NCBI GenBank assembly: GCA_023382535.1
Contig: JAHDWA010000028.1
Location: 46,880 to 110,879 of the forward strand
DNA length: 64,000 bases
Reading direction: 5' to 3'
Source of the DNA: Anaerolineae bacterium
GTDB taxonomy: Bacteria; Chloroflexota; Anaerolineae; 4572-78; J111
In this document: piece by piece, positions 54,033-61,780 of the stretch
Position numbering within the stretch: the stretch's first letter is position 1
Layout of the letters: each line of letters opens with the position of its first letter
Position numbers and translations under genes: made by a program
Notes under the pieces: model-generated
What the model was told of the DNA's origin: nothing
Databases searched by the model: none
The model's input: only the letters and a program-made list of their open reading frames with translations

Positions 54033-54788
54033 TCATCCTTCTTCACCGCCTCGCCTCCTTGCCTGATAAGTTACAAACGCCCGCGCCCAGGCTTCGATTC
54101 TGGCCCGCTGGCTGAACCCCACGATAACAACCACTCCGATCCCCACCATCAGCACCGCCAGCCATGACAGCGGCAGGTCAACTACGCTGCTGCCCGTCCA
54201 GACCAGCAGGGCGGTAAATGGGCCCCGGCTGACTAAAATAGCCAAAGCAAAGGTGCGCAGCCGAATCTTGGTCAACCCGGCAAAAAAGTACGGTAAATCC
54301 CCAATCGGAATCAGCAGGATCAACCACCAGGCCCAAAAGGAGTCGATGTGGGCGATGTCGCTCCAATGAGCCAGGGTATCGCTCCCCAGTCGCCGTTCCA
54401 GCCACGGTCGCCCCAGGCGGCGGCCTAACCAGGCAGCCAGGGTTCCCCCCGCTACCATCCCGGCGAGGGTGTAAATTGTGCCGGGAATGAAGCCAAACAA
54501 AATGCCCGCCAGTACCTGCACCGGGTAGCCAGGAATCGGCGCGACCACAATCTGGATCACGTTCAGCAAAAAAACGGCCAGCGGGGCCAGCGGCCCTAAT
54601 TGCTCCAGCCAGGCTCGAATTGCCGCCGGATTAGTTCCTATATGTGACAGCGGCAGCCATAAGACCGCCAGCACGGCGATAAACAGCAATCCACCCAGCC
54701 AGGATATAACATTTGGATTTTGGATTTTAGATTTTAGATTTCGGATTAGAATATATACCTGCTGTTTATTCAAAGGTTGACAGTTCAT
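54033..54788 (-). CDS. TVP38/TMEM64 (DedA-like) membrane protein
   Basis: About 251 aa if started at ATG 54788. Core: VAPIPGYPVQVLAGILFGFI, a SNARE-associated Golgi / VTT motif, the re-entrant GTLAAWLGRRLGRP, and the second half with LILLIPIGDLPYFFAGLTKI; six or so hydrophobic segments. Members are thought to scramble or flip lipids or carry ions. The start is doubtful: a promoter pair (54815-54787) overlaps ATG 54788, and the next ~20 codons are a heptamer repeat, so translation may begin further in, near VISWLGGLLFIAVLAV. Convergent with the NicO gene. Confidence 0.82.
   Translation of the reverse strand: MNCQPLNKQQVYILIRNLKSKIQNPNVISWLGGLLFIAVLAVLWLPLSHIGTNPAAIRAWLEQLGPLAPLAVFLLNVIQIVVAPIPGYPVQVLAGILFGFIPGTIYTLAGMVAGGTLAAWLGRRLGRPWLERRLGSDTLAHWSDIAHIDSFWAWWLILLIPIGDLPYFFAGLTKIRLRTFALAILVSRGPFTALLVWTGSSVVDLPLSWLAVLMVGIGVVVIVGFSQRARIEAWARAFVTYQARRRGGEEG
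54712..54750. repeat. ATTTTRG heptamer array at the front of the TVP38 gene
   Basis: Four to five units of ATTTTGG / ATTTTAG / ATTTCGG in tandem on the plus strand. If translated on the minus strand they give a basic-polar stretch (IRNLKSKIQNPN) foreign to the family. Same unit as at 6959 and 10841. Confidence 0.75.
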
Positions 54789-54815
54789 TATATTTTCAAA
54801 CAGAGTCAAGGTCAA
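54787..54815 (-). promoter_or_regulatory. sigma70-like promoter overlapping the TVP38 start
   Basis: On the minus strand TTGACC (54815-54810), 17 bases, TATAAT (54792-54787). The -10 box runs into the first ATG (TATAATG), so RNA would start inside the annotated gene. Confidence 0.5.
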
Positions 54816-54860
54816 GTAATTTTTGGCCGGGACACGGCAAGAAAAGGATTTAAATCCTGA

Positions 54861-54889
54861 TTGTAACCAAATCCTAACTGTGCTATACT
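54861..54889 (+). promoter_or_regulatory. promoter of the FHA-ABC operon
   Basis: TTGTAA 54861-54866, 17-base spacer, TATACT 54884-54889. RNA would begin about 54896, only a few bases before the ATG at 54900, making the transcript nearly leaderless; no Shine-Dalgarno is present. Confidence 0.6.
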
Positions 54890-54899
54890 GAACTCACCG

Positions 54900-55463
54900 A
54901 TGACCGATCCGGAAACCTTTTACCAGCAAATTTATCGAAACCTGCTCATCCTCAAGGAGCGCGAGGCCAGGTATAGAAATCGCGCTCGTGTACCCGTAAC
55001 CCTGCTTGAGCAGATTGAGAATCACGAAAAGGCAATCTTTCTGACCCGGCAGCATCTCGACAGCCTCATGAGTGAGTACGACTGGCGACAGGCTGTGAAA
55101 TCGCTCGACCTGGCCGATGTCTTCGCTGAACCTGCCGAGGGGGAGACCGAACCGGCCTATGTTACCGAGCCAGAAGTACTGCTGCCCATCATCGAGTACC
55201 GCCTGGCCAATATCCGTGAGTTGTTGACCAAAGGTTTCAGCGATACGGACCTGCGCAGTTTCTGTTTCGACCAGCCTGAGTTCCGGGAGGTTTACGAGCA
55301 ACTGGCTGAACAGACCGGCAAAGAGGAGATAATCAGCTTATTGATGGAACACGCCGACCAAAATCTCTTGTTCGATGTGCTCCTGGCCTGGGCCAAAGAA
55401 CGCAATCCGGCCCGCTATAAGCGGCACCAGCCTTATACTGACGTTCAAAACCTTCAACCTTAA
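54900..55463 (+). CDS. effector-associated-domain-type helical protein
   Basis: 187 aa, all helical. Residues 10-60 (YRNLLILKEREARYRNR, PVTLLEQIENHEKAIFL) match the head of the 7292 protein: L..L...EA.Y, a short gap, P..LL.QI......I. Residues 105-180 (YRLANIRELLTKGFSDTDLR, SFCFDQPEFREVYEQLAEQT, GKEEIISLLMEHADQ) look like the death-like effector-associated adaptor (LRxLLxxxFxxxELRxLCFD) of Chloroflexota NACHT, CHAT and TIR conflict systems. It has no catalytic motif. It precedes the FHA-ABC gene by 10 bases and appears leaderless. Likely an adaptor that pairs with a matching domain elsewhere; partner unknown. Confidence 0.68.
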   Translation: MTDPETFYQQIYRNLLILKEREARYRNRARVPVTLLEQIENHEKAIFLTRQHLDSLMSEYDWRQAVKSLDLADVFAEPAEGETEPAYVTEPEVLLPIIEYRLANIRELLTKGFSDTDLRSFCFDQPEFREVYEQLAEQTGKEEIISLLMEHADQNLLFDVLLAWAKERNPARYKRHQPYTDVQNLQP

Positions 55464-55473
55464 ACGGGAGATT

Positions 55474-58155
55474 ATGACCGAATCCCTCAGCAACTGCCCC
55501 CACTGCGGCAAAAAACTGACCCGGCCCGACGCGGCCTTCTGCCCTAACTGCGGCACACCGCTCAAAGGCGAAGCGGCTCAGGTCGTGGACACCGTTCACG
55601 GCGGCTCATTGGCCAAGATAATTGTGCATATTCCCGGCGAGGAATCGCGCGAAGAGTTCCTGTCCAAAGCCGTCACCACTCTGGGCCGGCGCAGCAGTAA
55701 CATGATCCAGATCATGTCACCCATTGTCTCCGGCGAGCACCTCAAGATCGAGCTGACCCGCCAGGGTCACACCGTCACCGACCTCAACAGCACCAACGGG
55801 ACTTACATCAACGGCAAGCGTTTGGCTCCGGGCCAGTCCCATTTGCTGGCCTCTCATGACATCATCCGCTTCAACGATGCCCTCGGCAACTCGGCCAGCC
55901 TGACCTATATTGCCCCATCCGGCTTTGTCGGCGTGCAGCAGGCCGATATCGCCCAAAAAACCTTCACCCTGCCAGGGCAAATCTCCTACATTGGCCGCAA
56001 TCCAAAAGCCGATATTTCGCTCGACCATCCGGCAGTTTCCTGGAACCACGCCCGTGTGGTCAGGCGCGACGACAGCCGTTTCACCATCCAGGATTTGAGC
56101 AGCAACAACGGCACCTTCCTCAACGGGACGCAGTTGAAAGGCGACCGGCCTCTCGAACGGGGTGACGTCGTTCAGATCGGTCCCTTTAACCTGGTCTACC
56201 AGGGTGCGGGCGTGTTTGCCCCCTACTCCGCCGAGCGCAACTTCCGGCTGGAGGCGGTCAATATTGAAAAAATTGTCTACCCGACCAACCTGCTGGGCAT
56301 CCCCAACAAAAACCGGCCGCTGACCATCCTGCAGCGCCTCAATCTGGTTATCAACCCGCGCGAGTTTGTGGCCCTGGTCGGCGGCAGCGGCGCAGGCAAA
56401 AGCACCCTGCTCAAAGCGTTGAGCGGCCTCAGCCGGGCCACTACCGGCGCGGTCCTGGTCAACGGCGACAACCTGTACGCCAATTTCAACCTCTACCGCA
56501 ACCTGATGGGCTATGTACCTCAAGACGACATCATCCACCAGAACCTTGACGTGCAGAGCGCGCTTAATTATGCCGCCCGGCTGCGCCTGCCCGATGCGAC
56601 TCCCACCGAAATCAGGCAGCGCATTGCCGACGTGCTGGTCAGGGTGGGGATGGCCGGTCAGGCCCAAACGATGGTCCGCGACCTGAGCGGCGGTCAGCGT
56701 AAGCGGGTCAGTATTGCCGCCGAACTGCTGGCCGAACCGTGGATCTTCTTTCTGGACGAGCCGACCTCCGGCCTCGACCCCGGCCTGGAAAAGTTGATGA
56801 TGGATACTTTGCGCCAACTGGCCGACGAGGGCCGCACAATAGTGTTAGTCACTCACGCTACCAGCAATATCGCCAACAACTGCGATCAGGTTGCCTTTAT
56901 GGCCCGCGGCGGCGAGCTGGCTTATTACGGCCCGCCCGACCAGGTAGCCGACTTTTTCAAGGTCGATAACTTTGCCGACGTCTACACCCGCTTGGCTCAA
57001 ACTTTCAAACCCGCCGCAAATCCGACCGTGCCGCCGGAAATCAAACCAGAGTATGAGGCCCGCCGCCAGACCTCTGAAGTCTCCAAGACCTCAAAGGTCT
57101 CAGATATTGCCGCCGCTTCCCTCTGGGCCGAACACTACCGCCAATCGTCCATCTACCAGACTTACATTGCCAACCGCCAAACCGGCGAGATGGCCCGCCC
57201 CATCACCAGTGCCGCTAAAGCTGCTGCCGGCGGCTTGGCGGACCAGGTGAAGCAGTTTGGCGTTCTGACCCGCCGCTACCTGGATTTGATTCGCCACGAC
57301 AAAATCAGCTTGTGGGTGCTGCTGGCCGTGATGCCGATCATCGGCCTGTTTCTGCTGCTCATTTCCGACGGCGCTGCTCTGGTCGGCAATAACGCCGAGG
57401 AAATCAGCGCTATCCTTGAAACCGACGGCGCTTACAATATCGCCTACCATGCTCAGGAGTTATTGTTTATCATGGCTCTCTCGGCCAACCTGCTGGGCGT
57501 CTTTGCCGCGTCGTTTGAAATCATCAAAGAAGAAGCCGTTTACCGCCGCGAGCGGATGATTAACCTGCGTATCTCCCCTTACTTTGCCTCCAAATTTATC
57601 GTGCTGGGAGCGTTTATGCTCCTGCAATGCCTGCTGCTGCTGATTGTTCTGGCTTTCAAAATCAACTATCCCGGCTCCGGGGCAATTCTTTGGGCGCCGC
57701 TGGAATATTACTTTACCCTAATCTTTACCGCCCTGGCCAGCGTTGCCCTGGGGCTGTTCCTCTCGGCCCTGGCGACCTCCAGGGACATGGTCATCTATCT
57801 GGTGCTGATTGCCCTGTTTCTGCAAATTGTTTTCTCCGGCGCCATTTTTGAACTCGGCCCGTTGACCCGCCCCCTCTCCTACCTGACCATCACCCGCTGG
57901 TCGCTGGAGGCGCTGGGCGCCAGCACCGATATGGAAACGCTGAATAACCTGGCCCAAATCCGGGTTGAACGGGAGGTTGACCTGGGCCGGGGCACCCAAA
58001 AAGTGGTCGAGGACGTATCCGCGCCGGTAGATTTTTTTGTCAACTACAGCCACAGCGCCCTGGGGCTGTTCTCTCGCTGGATTTTTCTCTGGGCTCACAC
58101 CCTGCTCTGGAGCGCATTGGCCGTGTGGTTGATCAAGCGAAAAGACGAAATATAG
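55474..58155 (+). CDS. zinc-ribbon, double-FHA ABC transporter (ABCG-type half-transporter)
   Basis: 893 aa from ATG 55474 with GGGAG upstream. Order: zinc ribbon (CPHCGKK...FCPNCG, 8-26), FHA domain 1 (TLGRRSSNMIQI, SGEHLKIE, DLNSTNGTYING), FHA domain 2 (YIGRNPKADISL, NHARVVRRDD, DLSSNNGTFLNG), ABC ATPase ([42 protein letters not shown]), and six C-terminal membrane helices of the ABC2/ABCG kind from about 600. FHA domains bind phosphothreonine, so a Ser/Thr kinase should control it. The FHA residues (R, S/H, N) are kept in both. A palindrome-coded linker lies at 57068-57100. Substrate unknown. Confidence 0.92.
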   Translation: MTESLSNCPHCGKKLTRPDAAFCPNCGTPLKGEAAQVVDTVHGGSLAKIIVHIPGEESREEFLSKAVTTLGRRSSNMIQIMSPIVSGEHLKIELTRQGHTVTDLNSTNGTYINGKRLAPGQSHLLASHDIIRFNDALGNSASLTYIAPSGFVGVQQADIAQKTFTLPGQISYIGRNPKADISLDHPAVSWNHARVVRRDDSRFTIQDLSSNNGTFLNGTQLKGDRPLERGDVVQIGPFNLVYQGAGVFAPYSAERNFRLEAVNIEKIVYPTNLLGIPNKNRPLTILQRLNLVINPREFVALVGGSGAGKSTLLKALSGLSRATTGAVLVNGDNLYANFNLYRNLMGYVPQDDIIHQNLDVQSALNYAARLRLPDATPTEIRQRIADVLVRVGMAGQAQTMVRDLSGGQRKRVSIAAELLAEPWIFFLDEPTSGLDPGLEKLMMDTLRQLADEGRTIVLVTHATSNIANNCDQVAFMARGGELAYYGPPDQVADFFKVDNFADVYTRLAQTFKPAANPTVPPEIKPEYEARRQTSEVSKTSKVSDIAAASLWAEHYRQSSIYQTYIANRQTGEMARPITSAAKAAAGGLADQVKQFGVLTRRYLDLIRHDKISLWVLLAVMPIIGLFLLLISDGAALVGNNAEEISAILETDGAYNIAYHAQELLFIMALSANLLGVFAASFEIIKEEAVYRRERMINLRISPYFASKFIVLGAFMLLQCLLLLIVLAFKINYPGSGAILWAPLEYYFTLIFTALASVALGLFLSALATSRDMVIYLVLIALFLQIVFSGAIFELGPLTRPLSYLTITRWSLEALGASTDMETLNNLAQIRVEREVDLGRGTQKVVEDVSAPVDFFVNYSHSALGLFSRWIFLWAHTLLWSALAVWLIKRKDEI
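57068..57100. repeat. AGACCT palindromes inside the ABC gene linker
   Basis: AGACCT-CAA-AGGTCT (57086-57100) and an imperfect copy at 57068-57082 sit between the ATPase and membrane parts and are translated as a Ser/Thr/Lys stretch (TSEVSKTSKVSD). Looks like a short repeat inserted in frame. Confidence 0.6.
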
Positions 58156-58262
58156 GTAGATATACCGTCTTGTTGAAAGCATTAACAACAGACAGCAGAT
58201 GGTATAAATTCCCCCTCTACCCTCTACTGTCTACCCATTTTGAGAAAGGAACCAATTATCGT

Positions 58263-60329
58263 ATGAATCGCCAAACCCTCATCGTCGCTGTTGTCGCCGC
58301 TGCCATCCTGTTACTGGCCGGGTTGGGAACCGTGATCTATGGCCTGTCTCAAGGTGGCCAGATTCCCGGCCTTGGCCAGGCGCCAACCGCAGTGCCAACG
58401 ACAGAGTTCACCATTCCTGAGGTCAAAGTCACCCCTCCAGCCTCCCTCGACACCCTGGCCGAAGAGATTCGCGCCGACTACCCCGAACTGGCCGATTTGC
58501 TAGAGAATCCCGAACTCGGCTCGGTTTACAAAGATTTTTACCTGGCCTATCAAAAGGGCGGCGAGGAAACTGCCATTGCCCTGGCGCGCCAGCGCGGCAT
58601 CCTCAACGATCAAGACCGGGTTGTAATGACTCTGGTGCTGGACACCGAAGATACCGCCCCTTTAGTTACAGAACTTGAGGCCGAAGGTGTGATTGTCCAG
58701 GGCGCTTATAAAAATAAGATCAACATCCTGATTCCTATCGCCTTAATCGAGGAGCAAATCAAGGCCGAAGAACCGGACCTGATTTTGGAGCGCATCTCCA
58801 ACCTTGACCACGTTATCCGGCTGGAAGTGCCCACCAAGGCCACCATCAAGCAGCGCGGTTTGATCCTGGGCCAAGGTGTCAACGTGACCGAAGCGAACAA
58901 GTGGCAAGACGGGGGACTGACCGGCGAAGGGGTCAAGGTAGGCATTTTGGATTTGGGGTTTGGCGGCTACGAGGAATTGTTAGGCCGAGAGCTACCGGAG
59001 AATGTTACCGCCGAGGCCTTTGGCGATCCCTACAATTTTGATACCGAAGTTCACGGCACAGCCTGCGCTGAAATTGTCCATGAGATGGCTCCCGATGCCG
59101 AGCTTTACCTGGCTTACTACGATGGCAGTGATGTGGCTATGGGCCTGGCCGTCGAGTGGCTGATGAGCCAGGGCGTTGACATTATTTCCAACTCAACCGG
59201 CAGCAACGGCCTGACCCCCATGGACGGCACCGGCTTTGCCGCCGATCTGGTCAACCAGGCCTACGATGCCGGGATTTTTTGGGTCAACGCGGCCGGCAAC
59301 GAGGCCGACGTGCATTGGCGGGGCCAGTTTAGTGACGGCAACGGCGACTCTATTCACGAGTTTACATCTGATACTGACGTGCTGCCCTTTATTCCTTTTG
59401 GGCCGGGCGTCCAAACCCAAATTATCCTGAGTTGGGACGACTGGCAGAATGTTAACCAGGATTACGATCTGGCCCTGCTGGACAAAGATGGCAACTTGAT
59501 CGCCAAGTCGGAGGAACCGCAAGACGGCCAACCCGGCCAGCTTCCCGCCGAGGGTTTTCTCTATGAATTTGAAGATAATGCCGTTTATCTCTTGGCTATT
59601 CAAAACTATAACAACGAGGCCAGCGGTAATGCCACCTTTGACCTGTTCATCCACGGCGGGATAATGCACCCCGACCTGGTAGTGGCCGAGCGCAGTCTGA
59701 GCAGTCCCTCGGATGCTCGCGGCGCTTTTGCTGTCGGCGCGGTCAATTGGGCCGACGATGTTTTGGAGCCGTACAGCTCCCAAGGTCCGACCGCTGATGG
59801 CCGGACCAAACCGGATTTGTCGGCCCCCTCGGTGGTAGACAGCGCCTCCTACACGCCCGAAGCCTTTGATGGCACCTCAGCCGCTGCGCCGCATGTGGCC
59901 GGAGCTGCCGCCTTGCTCCTGGAAGCCTTCCCCGAATATTCGCCGGACGACCTGGCCGTCTTTTTGCAGGAACGCTCCAAGGACCTGGGACCCGCCGGAC
60001 CGGATGATGCCTTCGGCGCAGGCCGGTTAGCTCTGGGCGACGCGCCCGCCGAAGCTGAACCCGCCGAAACGCCGGTCTCCACCGAAGCCGAACCCACTCC
60101 AGAAGCGACCGAAGTAGCCGAATTGCAGCCTACCTCCACCCCGCGCCCGCCGCTTGAAGTTGGCTTACCCGGCCAAACCGGTCTACCCTCCCAAACTCCG
60201 GTTAGCCAGGAGGAAAGCAGCGCCCTCACGTTGATTGTTGGGCTGGGTCTCTGCCTGGTTTGCCTGGGTGGATTACTTTTCCTGGTCCTACTAGTGGCCG
60301 GCATCTTCTTGATGCGCCGCAAGAAGTAG
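58263..60329 (+). CDS. membrane-anchored subtilisin-family (S8) protease
   Basis: 688 aa from ATG 58263, after GAGAAAGGA. An N-terminal signal/anchor helix (TLIVAVVAAAILLLAGLGTV) and a ~170-residue propeptide-like region precede the catalytic domain: Asp in VKVGILDLGFGG, His in EVHGTACAEIVHEM, Asn in FWVNAAGNEAD, Ser in DGTSAAAPHVAGAAALL. A beta-rich PPC-like insert (DWQNVNQDYDLALLDKDGNL) splits it. A Pro/Thr/Glu stalk and a last helix (LTLIVGLGLCLVCLGGLLFL) with RRKK end the chain. So the protease faces outside and is held by the membrane. It follows the FHA-ABC gene by 107 bases on the same strand, possibly one unit. Confidence 0.92.
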   Translation: MNRQTLIVAVVAAAILLLAGLGTVIYGLSQGGQIPGLGQAPTAVPTTEFTIPEVKVTPPASLDTLAEEIRADYPELADLLENPELGSVYKDFYLAYQKGGEETAIALARQRGILNDQDRVVMTLVLDTEDTAPLVTELEAEGVIVQGAYKNKINILIPIALIEEQIKAEEPDLILERISNLDHVIRLEVPTKATIKQRGLILGQGVNVTEANKWQDGGLTGEGVKVGILDLGFGGYEELLGRELPENVTAEAFGDPYNFDTEVHGTACAEIVHEMAPDAELYLAYYDGSDVAMGLAVEWLMSQGVDIISNSTGSNGLTPMDGTGFAADLVNQAYDAGIFWVNAAGNEADVHWRGQFSDGNGDSIHEFTSDTDVLPFIPFGPGVQTQIILSWDDWQNVNQDYDLALLDKDGNLIAKSEEPQDGQPGQLPAEGFLYEFEDNAVYLLAIQNYNNEASGNATFDLFIHGGIMHPDLVVAERSLSSPSDARGAFAVGAVNWADDVLEPYSSQGPTADGRTKPDLSAPSVVDSASYTPEAFDGTSAAAPHVAGAAALLLEAFPEYSPDDLAVFLQERSKDLGPAGPDDAFGAGRLALGDAPAEAEPAETPVSTEAEPTPEATEVAELQPTSTPRPPLEVGLPGQTGLPSQTPVSQEESSALTLIVGLGLCLVCLGGLLFLVLLVAGIFLMRRKK

Positions 60330-60358
60330 GGCAATCAGACTCGATTTGCAGCCAAGTC

Positions 60359-60469
60359 GCTTGGGGTTGAAACCCCAAGCTGAGAGGGCAAAGGACGCTA
60401 AAGCGCCCTAAAATTGAGCATCCTTCAGGATGCTTTGCCTTTTCAGCCTGATGGCTTCAGCCTCAGGCT
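60359..60469. repeat. cluster of hairpins with TGAA/TTCA loops (cluster 3)
   Basis: GCTTGGGGT-TGAA-ACCCCAAGC (60359-60380), CGCT-AA-AGCG inside an AGGGC/GCCCT stem (60385-60409), AGCATCC-TTCA-GGATGCT (60417-60434), and a two-step stem AGCCTGA ... GGC-TTCA-GCC ... TCAGGCT (60445-60469). Three of the four loops are TGAA or TTCA. The remaining gap, 60470-60675, shows only the ribosome site of the SDR gene. Confidence 0.85.
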
Positions 60470-60675
60470 CGTAGGCAAGGTTAGGATGTTATTCCCTATT
60501 GTCAAGGGTAACGGGCCTTTCATAACGGTGATTTTCTCCTCTTGATTTGTTGCGGCTATCCCCTTCCACTATAATTTCTACATGCTCAACCACGGATGGG
60601 CTGCGGGGGTTGGTTAACAATGATCAGCCTGCCTCTCCCCCAGCCTTCCGGGCTTTACAGAAGAGGAGAAGAATT

Positions 60676-61476
60676 ATGTTGCGTTCAGAACTGCTCGCCG
60701 GCCAGGTGGCTCTCGTCACCGGGGCAGGTCGAGGAATTGGTCGGTCCGCGGCGCTGGCTCTTGCTCAAGCTGGCGCGGCGGTGGTGCTGGCATCCCGCTC
60801 GGCAGACGAGCTGCACAGCGTGGCCGACGAAATCAAACACCAGGACGGCAAAGCTCTGGCTATTCCCATTGATGTCAGTGATGCTTCGCAGGTGGATTAC
60901 CTGCTGGTCCTGGCCCTCCGCGCTTTTGGCCGGATTGATATCCTGGTCAACAATGCCGCTCTCGTTCAACCGCTGGGCAAGGTCTGGGAAACAGCTCCCA
61001 CTGCCTGGCAAAAGCTGATTGCCGTCAATGTCATCGGTCCTTATTTATGCGCGCGCGCCGTTCTCCCCCAAATGCTGGAACGTGGCAGCGGCCGCATTAT
61101 CAACCTTTCGTCTGCGGCGGCTGAACTGAATTTAGAAGGGGCCAGTGCCTATAATGCCAGCAAAGCGGCGCTGGAACGTTTTAGTGGAACATTGGCTGTT
61201 GAGATAAAGCATACGGGCGTGGTTGTGACAATCCTCAGGCCCGGTCTCGTTGACACCCCCATGCAGGCCGACATTCGCCGCACCCCGGCTCACCTCTTTC
61301 CGAAAGTGACTATCTGGGAAAAGTACCAGCAGGAAGGGCAACTGCGCCCACCCGCTGAGCCGGCCCGGGCCATCGTCTGGTTGGCCAGCCGTTTTGCGCA
61401 AGACTGCAACGGCCAGCTATTCGAGATGAGTGACCCGGCTTTCCAGCAGCAAGTGAACACGGACCTGGGGGAATAA
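60676..61476 (+). CDS. short-chain dehydrogenase/reductase
   Basis: 266 aa from ATG 60676, fixed by GAGGAG at 60664-60669; upstream in-frame codons to 60547 lie in the repeat gap. NAD(P)-binding TGAGRGIGRSAALALAQAG, NNAA, the Ser of RIINLSSAAAEL, and the catalytic Tyr-Lys of SAYNASKAALERFSG are complete. The last third is typical (RPGLVDTPMQ). An Arg at the turn after the second strand (LASRSADEL) hints at NADP. Classical SDR; substrate unknown, gene alone. Confidence 0.9.
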   Translation: MLRSELLAGQVALVTGAGRGIGRSAALALAQAGAAVVLASRSADELHSVADEIKHQDGKALAIPIDVSDASQVDYLLVLALRAFGRIDILVNNAALVQPLGKVWETAPTAWQKLIAVNVIGPYLCARAVLPQMLERGSGRIINLSSAAAELNLEGASAYNASKAALERFSGTLAVEIKHTGVVVTILRPGLVDTPMQADIRRTPAHLFPKVTIWEKYQQEGQLRPPAEPARAIVWLASRFAQDCNGQLFEMSDPAFQQQVNTDLGE

Positions 61477-61526
61477 GAAATGGAGAACTGGAAGATTGGA
61501 AAAGCGGTCATTTACCAGCCTTCCAT

Positions 61527-61691
61527 ACCCTACACTAGCACCCTGAGTAGGCCGGAGCGGAGCGAAGGCCGTATCGAAAGGTGCGGGTTAGCCAAGACTC
61601 CTTGCCTCCACCGCAGCCTTCGATACGCGCTCCACTGCGTTTCGCGCTACTCAGGCTGCTAACACTGTAAGCTTCAGCCAAGTGTAGGGTA
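61527..61691. repeat. composite ~165-bp inverted repeat (MITE-like)
   Basis: Ends TACCCTACACT (61527-61537) and AGTGTAGGGTA (61681-61691) are perfect 11-base inverted repeats. Inside, CCTGAGTAG (61542-61550) pairs with CTACTCAGG (61648-61656) and TATCGAAAGG (61572-61581) nearly with CCTTCGATA (61618-61625 region). The CCTGAGTAG...TATCGAAGG motif is a dispersed repeat known from several high-GC genomes. The SDR-icd gap holds no gene beyond it. Confidence 0.65.
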
Positions 61692-61718
61692 GCAAATTCT
61701 TCCTGCCTTCCTCTGCCA

Positions 61719-61747
61719 TTGACAAAAACTCTGTCTGAAAGTACACT
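61719..61747 (+). promoter_or_regulatory. icd: sigma70-type promoter of icd
   Basis: TTGACA 61719-61724, 17-base spacer, TACACT 61742-61747, 33 bases before the icd start. Confidence 0.75.
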
Positions 61748-61780
61748 ACCCACTCAATTTAACTCAGGAGTCAATAACCT

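Noticed and set aside
55717..56817. 366-codon minus-strand frame inside the FHA-ABC gene
   Set aside because: Mirror of FHA and ATPase motifs on the other strand.
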